Shown: positions 41,419 to 49,238 of the stretch, piece by piece
Layout: each line of letters opens with the position of its first letter
Numbering within the stretch: position 1 is the stretch's first letter
Origin: Streptomyces piniterrae
Lineage (GTDB): Bacteria; Actinomycetota; Actinomycetes; Streptomycetales; Streptomycetaceae
NCBI RefSeq assembly: GCF_005048155.1
Contig: NZ_SUMB01000005.1
Coordinates: 124,001 to 188,000, forward strand
DNA: 64,000 nt
Direction of reading: 5' to 3'
Position numbers and translations under genes: made by a program
The notes under the pieces: model-generated
Seen by the model: the letters and a program-made list of their open reading frames with translations, nothing else
Databases searched by the model: none
What the model was told of the DNA's origin: nothing

Positions 41419-42621
41419 GTGGGGATCGAGAGCGATCAGCTCGTCTTTGACTATCTGAGCCGGGTGGGCGACCTGGCCCAGCAGCGGGGGCTGCCCTCCG
41501 CCACGCGGATGCGGCTGGTCGCCCGGCTGCGGTCCGAGATCGACGCGCAGAAGGTCGACTCGGTCTCCGGTGTGAAGCGGCTGCTGTCGCGGCTGGGGAC
41601 GCCGGAGGCGGTGGTGACGGACGCGGCGGGCAACGGGGCGCGGGGCGGGGGCCGCGACGGGGGAGGGAGCGACGGGACCGCCGCGCCCGCCTCCCCGCGC
41701 CCCGTCGACCTGCCCGGTCCGCGGCCCGTGGATCCCGCGCCGCGGACCGGCGTCCGCGACAAGCTCGGCGGGCTGGGCCGGCGCAGCGGGCCGGCCGGCC
41801 TGGTGCCCGAGCCGCGGAACGGGGCCGGCTCGGGTCCGTCCGGGCGGCCCGGCTTCCTGCGGAAGGCCCGTGCCCAGGAGCCCGACGTCCCCGAGACCGC
41901 CGCGCCGCCGCATCTGGCGGGCATGGACGAGGTGGGGGACGAGGATGACGCGCCCGACTGGTGGCGGGTGGAGCCGGCGCCGTTCGGGCCCGGCGAGTCC
42001 GTGCCCGGGTTCGTCGGCGGCATCGAGATCCCGGAGATCTGGGAGCGGCCGAAGGGCGACGGTCCGTCCCTGACGAAGGACGGGGAGCCGGAATCCGACG
42101 GGGACGCGGACGGGGAGCCGGAGCCCGACGGCGATGCGGACGCGACGGCGGGGGGCCGGCGGGGCCTGGCAGGGACGTTGCGGCGAGCCCTCGCCGGGCG
42201 GCGTGCCGTGCGGGGCGCGGGCGCGGAGGTGGACGACGGCGCGGCCGAGGAGGAAGAGGCGGTGGCGGAGCCCGCCCGGGTGCGGCTCAGCCCGGTGGTC
42301 ACCCTCGCCGTTCTGCTGCTGGTCGCCGGGGCGGTGCTGGAGTCGTGGATCGCGCTGGCGGCGGGCTGGGCGCTGGTGTACGCGTCGCGGCGGCTGAGCC
42401 GGGGCGAGGCGAAGTTCGCGGCGATGGGCGTGCCGGGCATCGTCGCCGGCGGTCTGCTGGTGTGGCTGTGGGGGCGGTTCGACGGGCGGTGGGGTGAGCC
42501 GCTCGCCGAGGGCCGGCTGGGGCAGGAGCTGCTCGACGGGCTGCCGGGCATGGCGCGGGTCGCGGCGGTCGCCTCCGCTCTGTTCCTGGTGTGGCGGATG
42601 AGGCGATGGTCGCGGGGCTGA
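41419..42621 (+). CDS. Conserved hypothetical membrane protein with acidic linker
   Basis: A 400-aa protein. The N-terminal 60 residues (FDYLSRVGDLAQQRGLPSATRMRLVARLRSEIDAQ...VSGVKRLLSRLGTPEAVV) resemble the short helical HAAS/DUF1700-type module that pairs with signalling proteins. A long Gly/Pro/Asp/Glu-rich linker (about 70-285) follows, then three or four membrane helices (about 290-390). Both the linker and membrane end are typical of uncharacterised Streptomyces membrane proteins. GTG 41419 follows AGGGGA. I cannot name a function. Confidence 0.8.
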   Translation: MGIESDQLVFDYLSRVGDLAQQRGLPSATRMRLVARLRSEIDAQKVDSVSGVKRLLSRLGTPEAVVTDAAGNGARGGGRDGGGSDGTAAPASPRPVDLPGPRPVDPAPRTGVRDKLGGLGRRSGPAGLVPEPRNGAGSGPSGRPGFLRKARAQEPDVPETAAPPHLAGMDEVGDEDDAPDWWRVEPAPFGPGESVPGFVGGIEIPEIWERPKGDGPSLTKDGEPESDGDADGEPEPDGDADATAGGRRGLAGTLRRALAGRRAVRGAGAEVDDGAAEEEEAVAEPARVRLSPVVTLAVLLLVAGAVLESWIALAAGWALVYASRRLSRGEAKFAAMGVPGIVAGGLLVWLWGRFDGRWGEPLAEGRLGQELLDGLPGMARVAAVASALFLVWRMRRWSRG

Positions 42622-42677
42622 CCGGCAGGCCCTGAGCGTCAATCCGGGACGCTTTCGGTTGCGGGCACAATGGCGGG

Positions 42678-43334
42678 ATGGCTGCGCTCCCCCTGACGGT
42701 CGGATTCGACCTCGACATGACGCTGATCGACTCCCGCCCCGGCATCAAAGCGGCGTACCGGGCACTGTCCGCCCTGACCGGTGCGTACATCGACGCCGAC
42801 CTCGCCGTGACCCGGCTGGGGCCGCCGCTGGAGCAGGAGATCCGCGAGTGGTTCCCCGAGGAGCGGGTGGCCGAGATCAGCGACGTCTACCGGGCGCTCT
42901 ACCCGGAGCACGCGATCACGGGGACGCTCGCCATGCCCGGTGCCCGGGAGGCCATCGCCGCGGTCCAGGCCGCCGGCGGCCGTGCCATCGTCGTCACCGC
43001 CAAGTACGAGCCGAACGCCAAGCTGCACCTCACGCACCTCGGCATCGACGCGGACGCGGTCATCGGCTCGCTGTGGGCCGAGGCCAAGGCCGAGGCGCTG
43101 CGGGAGCACGGCGCGCGGATCTACGTCGGCGACCACACCGGTGACGTCCGGGGCGCGCACACCGCGGGCGCGCTGTCCGTCGCCGTGCCCACCGGGCCGT
43201 GCGAGGCCGCGGAACTGCGTGCGGCCGGCGCCGATATCCTGCTCGCCGACCTGACCGAGTTCCCGACCTGGCTGGAGCGCTATGTGGCCGATGGAGGCTA
43301 TGAGCCCGACGGGGTGGACGCCGCCTCCGCCTGA
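42678..43334 (+). CDS. HAD-family hydrolase, phosphoglycolate phosphatase-like
   Basis: A 218-aa haloacid dehalogenase-fold phosphatase. FDLDMTLIDSRPGI supplies the nucleophile and acid Asp residues. A helical cap follows; then VVTAKYEPNAKLHLTHLGI and IYVGDHTGDVRGAHTAG give motifs II-IV. The length fits small-molecule phosphatases such as phosphoglycolate phosphatase or PpaX. The start ATG has no ribosome site and may be leaderless. Its 3' end overlaps the small membrane gene on the other strand by 37 bp. Confidence 0.87.
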   Translation: MAALPLTVGFDLDMTLIDSRPGIKAAYRALSALTGAYIDADLAVTRLGPPLEQEIREWFPEERVAEISDVYRALYPEHAITGTLAMPGAREAIAAVQAAGGRAIVVTAKYEPNAKLHLTHLGIDADAVIGSLWAEAKAEALREHGARIYVGDHTGDVRGAHTAGALSVAVPTGPCEAAELRAAGADILLADLTEFPTWLERYVADGGYEPDGVDAASA

Positions 43335-43549
43335 CGGCGCTGCGCCACGGCGGACCGGATCACCCCTGTCGCGGCGACGAGGAACCCGGCGCCCATCAGC
43401 ATGCACACCCAGTAGAAGACGGACGGCAGCGGCTCGGAACCGATGAACAGCGGCGTCACGGTGGCGAGAGTGGCCACTGCGCCAACTAGGAACATGATCG
43501 CGCCGATTCGGACCAGCAGATCCCCGGCCTGGGGAGTTTCGTCAGACAC
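43298..43549 (-). CDS. Small two-helix membrane protein
   Basis: An 83-aa protein with two membrane segments (IGAIMFLVGAVATLATVTPLF and VFYWVCMLMGAGFLVAATGVI) and a charged Ser/Ala tail. GTG start at 43549. Tail-to-tail overlap of 37 bp with the HAD gene. It resembles a conserved Streptomyces integral membrane protein in the same position; its function is unknown. Confidence 0.75.
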   Translation of the reverse strand: MSDETPQAGDLLVRIGAIMFLVGAVATLATVTPLFIGSEPLPSVFYWVCMLMGAGFLVAATGVIRSAVAQRRQAEAASTPSGS

Positions 43550-43776
43550 CTGACCAGGGTAAGTCCGGGCCAGAAGCACTGAGGATCCACCCGGCCACGT
43601 CTTGTCACCGGCCATCGGACCATTAGCCTTGGTGGTGGCGGGTCCGGTGGCCCGCTGCACTGCTATCCAGACCCGTTTTCCCGCAGCTTCGCAGTAGCCC
43701 CACCCAGCCCAGCCCGCCCGCCCCAAACTTTTTTTATCTCCGGCATTTTCCAACGAGTACGAGGACGAGGACAGAC

Positions 43777-44160
43777 GTGCCTACCGGCAAGGTCAAGTGG
43801 TTCAACAGCGAGAAGGGCTTCGGCTTTCTCTCCCGCGACGACGGCGGTGACGTCTTCGTGCACTCGTCGGTGCTGCCCGACGGCGTGGACGCACTCAAGC
43901 CGGGCCAGCGTGTCGAGTTCGGCGTCGTCGCAGGCCAGCGCGGCGACCAGGCGCTGACGGTGACGCTCCTCGACCCCGCACCCTCGGTGGCCGCGGCACA
44001 GCGCCGCAAGCCCGACGAACTCGCGTCGATCGTGCAGGACCTCACCACGCTCCTGGAGAACGTCACCCAGCAGCTGGAGCGCGGCCGTTACCCGGACAAG
44101 GCCCACGGCTCGAAGATCGCGGGCATGCTGCGCGCGGTCGCCGACCAGCTGGACGTCTGA
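43777..44160 (+). CDS. Cold-shock-domain protein with C-terminal helical extension
   Basis: A 127-aa protein. Residues 1-66 form a cold-shock domain with RNP1 KGFGFLSR and RNP2 DVFVHSSVL. Residues 70-127 (RRKPDELASIVQDLTTLLENVTQQLERGRYPDKAHGSKIAGMLRAVADQL) form an extra helical domain absent from the 67-aa Csp of this window. Nucleic-acid binding is expected; the extension may dimerise or bind a partner. GTG 43777 follows GGACGAGGACA. An A/T-rich tract (AACTTTTTTTATC) lies 40-50 bp before it. Confidence 0.92.
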   Translation: MPTGKVKWFNSEKGFGFLSRDDGGDVFVHSSVLPDGVDALKPGQRVEFGVVAGQRGDQALTVTLLDPAPSVAAAQRRKPDELASIVQDLTTLLENVTQQLERGRYPDKAHGSKIAGMLRAVADQLDV

Positions 44161-44176
44161 GGCAGGCGCTCAGGCC

Positions 44177-45046
44177 CTAGCCGGCGCGTCCGGTTCCCAC
44201 GAAATCCAGCGCATCGCGGCCGAGGGGCGGTACCAGCCCCTCGGCCGCGGCGCGGGTGAGCAGCCCGCGCACCGCGGCATAGCCGTCCTCCCCGAGGGCG
44301 GCGGTGTACTCGTTGACGTACAGCCCGATGTGCTGGTCGGCGACGTCCGGGTCCATCTCCTGGGCGTGCTCCAGGACATATGGCCGCGAGGCCTCCGGGT
44401 CGTCCCAGGCCATCCGGACCGAGGTGCGGACGGCCGCCGCGAGACCGCGCAGCGTCTCCTCGCCCAGCGACCGCTTGGCGATGATCGCGCCCAGCGGGAT
44501 CGGCAGCCCGGTGGTGTCCTCCCAGTGCGCGCCCATGTCGGCGAGGCAGCTGAGGCCGTAGTTCCGGTAGGTGAAGCGGGCCTCGTGGATGACCAGTCCC
44601 GCGTCCACCTTGCCGTCCCGCACGGCCGGCATGATCTCGTGGAACGGCAGCACCACGATCTCGCCGACGCCGCCCGGCACCGCGGTGGCCGCCCAGAGCC
44701 GGAACAGCAGATACGCGGTGGACCGCTCGCTGGGCACCGCGACGGTCCTGCCCGCCAGATCCGCCGCCGTGCCCTGCTCCTTGGTCAGCACCAGGGGGCC
44801 GCAGCCGCGCCCCAGCGCACCGCCGCAGGGCAGCAGCGTGTAGTCCTCCAGCACCCACGGCAGCACCGCGTACGACACCTTCAGCACATCGAACTCACCG
44901 CGCTCGGCCATGCCGTTGGTGAGGTCGATGTCGGCGAAGGTGACCGCGAGCTCCGGCGCGTCCTGGACGCGGCCGTGCGCCAGCGCGTCGAAGACGAAGG
45001 TGTCGTTCGGGCACGGCGAGTACGCGATGTGCAGCGGCCGGGTCAC
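44177..45046 (-). CDS. mqnD: 1,4-dihydroxy-6-naphthoate synthase (menaquinone, futalosine pathway)
   Basis: A 289-aa periplasmic-binding-protein-fold enzyme. RPLHIAYSPCPNDTFVFDALAHG is the MqnD signature (catalytic/substrate loop PCPND). CGGALGRGCGPLV and ERSTAYLLFRLWA follow. It cleaves cyclic de-hypoxanthine futalosine to dihydroxynaphthoate, the ring precursor of menaquinone. GTG 45046 has GAGGAGG. It follows mqnB by 9 bp in one operon. Other mqn genes are not in this window. Confidence 0.94.
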   Translation of the reverse strand: MTRPLHIAYSPCPNDTFVFDALAHGRVQDAPELAVTFADIDLTNGMAERGEFDVLKVSYAVLPWVLEDYTLLPCGGALGRGCGPLVLTKEQGTAADLAGRTVAVPSERSTAYLLFRLWAATAVPGGVGEIVVLPFHEIMPAVRDGKVDAGLVIHEARFTYRNYGLSCLADMGAHWEDTTGLPIPLGAIIAKRSLGEETLRGLAAAVRTSVRMAWDDPEASRPYVLEHAQEMDPDVADQHIGLYVNEYTAALGEDGYAAVRGLLTRAAAEGLVPPLGRDALDFVGTGRAG

Positions 45047-45055
45047 GGGTCCTCC

Positions 45056-45775
45056 TCAGGGATGGTGCGTCGGCCCGGCCGGTCCCGTGACCGTCGCCAG
45101 GGCTCCGGGGAGCGTACGGAAGGCGCCGGTCAGCGCGGCGAGGGCGTCGCCGATCCGCCAGGCGGCGCGGTCGCGGGGGCCGACGGCGTTGGAGACGCCA
45201 CGGATCTCCATGACCGGTACGCCGTGCGCGGCGGCCGCCTCGGCGACCCCGAAGCCCTCCATCGCCTCGGCCAGCGCGCCCGGGTGACGGGCCGCCAGCT
45301 CGGCGGCCCGCGCGGCGCTGCCGGTGACCGTCGAGACGGTGAGGACGGTGCCGGCGGCCGCGCCGCAGGCCGCCGCGACGGCCTCGACCAGCGCGGGGTC
45401 GGGGCGGTGCGCCACCGTCCCGAAGCCCAGATCGGTGACGGGGGTGAAGCCGTCGGGGGTCTCGGCGCCCAGGTCGGCGGCGACGATCGCGTCCGCGACG
45501 ACGACGGAGCCCAGTGGCGCGCCGGGGGAGAAGCCGCCGCCGATACCGGCCGAGACGGCCAGCGCGTACGGCTCGCCGGCGAGCGCGGCGGTGGTCAGCG
45601 CGGTGGCCGTGCCGGCGGCCGCGGCGGCCGGTCCGACACCGGCGGCCAGCACGTCGAACGGCCCCGCCCGGTGCACCACATAACCGCCCGGCAGCCGCAC
45701 CGTGTCGTGCGGCTCCGCCGCGGCGCACACCGCGTCACCTTCGGCCGTCACCGCCGTGACGACAAGCACCCGCAT
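45056..45775 (-). CDS. mqnB: Futalosine hydrolase
   Basis: A 239-aa nucleoside-phosphorylase-fold hydrolase. VSAGIGGGFSPGAPLGSVVVAD, MEGFGVAEAAAAHGVPVMEIRGVSNAVGPRDRAAWRIGDAL are the MTA/SAH-nucleosidase-like and MqnB-specific segments. It removes hypoxanthine from futalosine, one step before the substrate of MqnC and MqnD. First gene of the mqnB-mqnD pair. ATG 45775. Confidence 0.93.
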   Translation of the reverse strand: MRVLVVTAVTAEGDAVCAAAEPHDTVRLPGGYVVHRAGPFDVLAAGVGPAAAAAGTATALTTAALAGEPYALAVSAGIGGGFSPGAPLGSVVVADAIVAADLGAETPDGFTPVTDLGFGTVAHRPDPALVEAVAAACGAAAGTVLTVSTVTGSAARAAELAARHPGALAEAMEGFGVAEAAAAHGVPVMEIRGVSNAVGPRDRAAWRIGDALAALTGAFRTLPGALATVTGPAGPTHHP

Positions 45776-45800
45776 CAGACGCGCACCCGCCTCAGCTGAC

Positions 45801-46307
45801 TCAGTTCGCCTGCTTCAGCGTGAAGTGCCACATCGTCTTGGGGCCGCCCTCGCCGTCGCCGAGCTCGGCGACCTGGAGGGTGACCTCCTTGGTGTACGTG
45901 GTCTGGCCGGTCTGCGGATTCTGCTGCTGGAAGAGCGTGTCCGCGTCGAACGTGCGGTACGTGTCCTTGCTGGGCTCGCGCATCACGGGGCCGCCGCCGA
46001 TCACGATCCAGCCGGACTTGGCGACGTCCGGCTCGACGCCGATCCGCACCTTCTCACCGGCGTGCACGCTGATCGACTTGCCGCCCTGCTTGGTGATGCA
46101 GGATTCGATCGTCTTCTTGTCGAGGACCTTGCCCTCGCCGTCGCAGCCGGGGGTGGCTTCGGACTGCACCGTCGTCGAGCCGACGGTCACGGTCGCGAGC
46201 GCGGTCGGCTTCTCGCAGGCGGAGAGGGTGATGAGGCCCAGGGACACGGCACCGATGGCGGCAGCGGCTCGGCGGCCCTTGCCCCAGGAGATCAACGCAG
46301 CGGTCAT
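45801..46307 (-). CDS. DUF2771 lipoprotein
   Basis: A 168-aa exported protein. The signal peptide ends in LITLSAC, a lipobox with Cys at about residue 31. Mature sequence has paired Cys (CDGEGK...ESCITK) and a small beta-rich domain ending TMWHFTLKQAN. DUF2771 is actinobacterial and uncharacterised. ATG 46307 has no ribosome site but GATAGCCT lies just upstream, so it may be leaderless. It precedes mqnB on the same strand by 25 bp and could share its transcript. Confidence 0.85.
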   Translation of the reverse strand: MTAALISWGKGRRAAAAIGAVSLGLITLSACEKPTALATVTVGSTTVQSEATPGCDGEGKVLDKKTIESCITKQGGKSISVHAGEKVRIGVEPDVAKSGWIVIGGGPVMREPSKDTYRTFDADTLFQQQNPQTGQTTYTKEVTLQVAELGDGEGGPKTMWHFTLKQAN

Positions 46308-46385
46308 ACGGGCAGGCTATCGGGCGCCCCTGCTCACACCACGCGCGGGTACGGCGTGCCGCGAACCGAGGCCGCCCCGGCCACG

Positions 46386-47984
46386 TCACGTCACCCGCGC
46401 GCCCGCCCGTCCGCCGTGCCGGGCCGCGCTCAGCAGCCCCCGTACGGCCAGCACCACGCCGGTCATCACCAGCCCCGAGGCGACCGCCATCCCCACCGTG
46501 CCGTACAGCGGCAGCGAGATACCGATGGCGCCGCCGACCACCCACGACATCTGCAGCGCCGCCTCGGACCGGGCGAACGCGGAGGTGCGGACCTCCTCCG
46601 GCATGTCGCGCTGGATCATCGCGTCCAGCGACAGCTTCGCCAGCGCCTGGCACAGGCCCGCGGTGGCTGCGGCGGCCGTGACGACGACGATCGCCAGCAC
46701 GTCGTAGAAGACCGCCGCGGTGACCGTCGCGCACAGCGCGAACCCCAGCATCGCCGCGATCAGCCGCTCAGGGCCGCGCGCCTTCAACCAGGCGCCTACC
46801 GCCGTGCCCAGCGCGTTGCCGGCGCCCGCGGCCACCACGACCAGGCCCAGCGACGCCGCGGGCCCCAGCCCGCCCAGCGGGTGCTCACGCAGCAGGAAGG
46901 CCAGGAAGAACGTCAGGAAACCGGAGAGCGCCCGCAGACAGGCGTTGGCCTGCAGCCCGTGCAGCACCGACGGGCCGACGGTCCGCAGCCCCGGCCTCCG
47001 CGGGGCGGGCGCGGGGCCCGCCGACTCGTCCCGGGACGCCAGCCTGGCCCGGCCCTCGCCCTTCGCCGAATCGACCTTGTGCGGCAGCGAGAACGACAGG
47101 AACGTGCCGGCCGTGAACACCACGAACGCGCCGTACAGCGGCCAGCTCGGCCCGATCAGGTGCAGCGCGCCGCCCAGCGGCGCGGCGATCCCGGTCGCCA
47201 GCAGCCCGGAGAGCGTCACCCGCGAGTTGGCCTTCACCAGAGAGATCCGCGGCGGCAGCAGCCGGGGCACCACGGCACTCCGGACCACGCCGTACGCCTT
47301 GGACGCCACCAGTACGCCCAGCGCCTCCGGATACAGCTCCAGACCGCCGCCCACCACCGCGCCGGACAGCGTCAGCGCCAGCAGCGCACGGGCCAGCATG
47401 GAGCCCGCCATCGCCGCCCTGCGGCCGTGCGGGATGCGGTCCAGCATCGGCCCGATCACCGGCGCGAGCAGCGCGAACGGCGCCAGCGTGACCGCCAGGT
47501 AGAGCGCCACCCGGCCCCGCGCCTGGTCTGTCGGGACCGAGAAGAACACCGTCGAGGCCAGCGCGATGGTGACCATCATGTCGCCGGCGGAGTTCACCGC
47601 GTGCAGCTCGATCAGCTTGCCCAGGCCCGACTCGCCGGCGCCCTGCGCATGCGTGGCGCGGCGTACCCGGCGGGCCGCGCCGGTGATCGGCTGGTGCAGC
47701 GCGCGGCCGACAGCCCGACCCGCCCGGCGGGCCCGGTTGCCCTGCGCGCCGTCCCGGGTCGAAGCCCGCGACACCCGCGATGTCCTCGACACTCTCGACG
47801 CCTTCGGCACTTTCGACGACCTTGCGGCAGCCACCTCGCCATACTGCCCCAACTCGCCCGGGACATGGCGGTTTCTCCGCCCGCCCGCGTGGGGCGCACC
47901 CGCTCGGGACGGCGGCCGGAGAGATTTGGCGCTCCCGCCGAAGAGTCGTACACGGTTGAAGGGGTAGCGTGTGTAGCGCGCCAC
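46386..47984 (-). CDS. MFS transporter-like membrane protein
   Basis: A 532-aa MFS protein. A basic N-terminal tail of about 100 residues (VSRTSRVSRASTRDGAQGNRARRAGRAVGRALHQP) precedes 11-12 helices beginning LIELHAVNSAGDMMVTIALASTVFFSVP. GPMLDRIPHGRRAAM is the helix 2-3 loop. Related Streptomyces proteins are annotated only as MFS permeases. The GTG start at 47984 has no ribosome site, so the true start may be within the basic tail. It is divergent from the DUF3027 gene. Confidence 0.78.
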   Translation of the reverse strand: MARYTRYPFNRVRLFGGSAKSLRPPSRAGAPHAGGRRNRHVPGELGQYGEVAAARSSKVPKASRVSRTSRVSRASTRDGAQGNRARRAGRAVGRALHQPITGAARRVRRATHAQGAGESGLGKLIELHAVNSAGDMMVTIALASTVFFSVPTDQARGRVALYLAVTLAPFALLAPVIGPMLDRIPHGRRAAMAGSMLARALLALTLSGAVVGGGLELYPEALGVLVASKAYGVVRSAVVPRLLPPRISLVKANSRVTLSGLLATGIAAPLGGALHLIGPSWPLYGAFVVFTAGTFLSFSLPHKVDSAKGEGRARLASRDESAGPAPAPRRPGLRTVGPSVLHGLQANACLRALSGFLTFFLAFLLREHPLGGLGPAASLGLVVVAAGAGNALGTAVGAWLKARGPERLIAAMLGFALCATVTAAVFYDVLAIVVVTAAAATAGLCQALAKLSLDAMIQRDMPEEVRTSAFARSEAALQMSWVVGGAIGISLPLYGTVGMAVASGLVMTGVVLAVRGLLSAARHGGRAGARVT

Positions 47985-48190
47985 CGGCGGTCGTTTTTGG
48001 CCGCGTGCCTCCTCTCGATCCCGCAGAATGGTTCGTAGGAGGTGCGCTCGACCGAAACGACCGGGCGCGGACGTCGACGCGGTCCCCAGGTCCGCTCCGC
48101 CCGCCCCGGCCCCCGCCGGTCGTCCGGACAGGACAGGACAGCTCCGGCTGGCGCACTCGTGAGACGGCGTGGAAGAGAGAATCGATTCTT

Positions 48191-49114
48191 GTGAGTGCTG
48201 CGATGCGAAGCCGTACCCCCGACCGCCTGTGCGCCGAGGCGGTCGACCTTGCCCGTGCGGCGGCCGAGGAGGCCGCGCTGCCCGGCATGGTCGGCGAGCA
48301 CATTGACACGGTCGCCGACGGGGACCGCGTCGTCACGCACCTCTTCGCCTGCAACGAGGCCGGCTACAAGGGCTGGCGCTGGGCCGTGACCGTGGCCCGC
48401 GCCTCCCGCGCCAAGATCGTCACCCTCGACGAGACCGCGCTGCTCCCGGGCCCCGAGGCGCTGCTGGCCCCCGAATGGGTCCCGTGGAGCGAGCGGCTGC
48501 GCCCCGGCGACATGGGCCCAGGCGACCTGCTGCCCACCGAGGCCGACGACCTGCGCCTGGAGCCCGGCTACAGCGGCGAGGACGTCCCGCCGCCGAACTC
48601 CGTCGTCTCCGAGGCCATGGCCGAGGTCGCGGACGTCGCGGAGGCCGAGGACGCGGACGTCCTCCCGGGCTCGCCCGCGGTCCAGCCGGCGCCCACCCGC
48701 GGCGGTATCGCCGACCTCGCCGAGGAACTGGGCATGCGCCGCGCCCGGGTCCTGTCCCGCTACGGCCTGCACGCCGCGGCCGACCGCTGGGAGGAGGCGT
48801 ACGGCGCGAAGACGCCGATGGCGCAGGCCGCCCCCGCCACCTGTATGACCTGCGGCTTCCTCACGCCGCTGACCGGCTCGCTGCGCCAGGCGTTCGGCGT
48901 CTGCGCCAACGAGTTCGCCCCGGCCGACGGCCGGGTGGTCTCCCTCGCCTACGGCTGCGGCGCGCACTCCGAGGCCGCCGTCATGCCGAAGCCGCCGCGG
49001 CCGGCCGCACCGGTCGTGGACGAGACGGTGGTGGAGCCGCTGGCACTCCGTCCCGAGCGGGACGGCGGCTCGGTCGAGGAGGCCGGTCCCGCCGAGGAGC
49101 TCGGCCACAGCTAG
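48191..49114 (+). CDS. DUF3027 protein with Cys/His cluster
   Basis: A 307-aa actinobacterial protein. N-terminal: CAEAVDLARAAAEEAALPGMVGEHIDTVADGDRVVTHLFACNEAGYKGWRWAVTVARAS, then the acidic middle, and ATCMTCGFLTPLTGSLRQAFGVCANEFAPADGRVVSLAYGCGAHSEA, where CxxC, C and CGAH look like a zinc site. GTG 48191 with weak GAGAG upstream. It is followed 124 bp later by the sacsin-like ATPase on the same strand. Its function is unknown. Confidence 0.88.
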   Translation: MSAAMRSRTPDRLCAEAVDLARAAAEEAALPGMVGEHIDTVADGDRVVTHLFACNEAGYKGWRWAVTVARASRAKIVTLDETALLPGPEALLAPEWVPWSERLRPGDMGPGDLLPTEADDLRLEPGYSGEDVPPPNSVVSEAMAEVADVAEAEDADVLPGSPAVQPAPTRGGIADLAEELGMRRARVLSRYGLHAAADRWEEAYGAKTPMAQAAPATCMTCGFLTPLTGSLRQAFGVCANEFAPADGRVVSLAYGCGAHSEAAVMPKPPRPAAPVVDETVVEPLALRPERDGGSVEEAGPAEELGHS

Positions 49115-49238
49115 GCCTTTCCGACCCTGACCCAGCGGACAGGTCCCGGTCCGCTGGATCGGGTCCGCCGCCCTCTGCTCCCCGCGCCCGCCGGAGGAGA
49201 TACCGTCGGGTCACCGACCAGGTAAAGGGAGCGGACAA

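Noticed and set aside
42678..43334. Phosphonatase or beta-phosphoglucomutase identity for the HAD protein
   Set aside because: Only general HAD motifs are visible and no pathway genes adjoin. Left as phosphoglycolate phosphatase-like.
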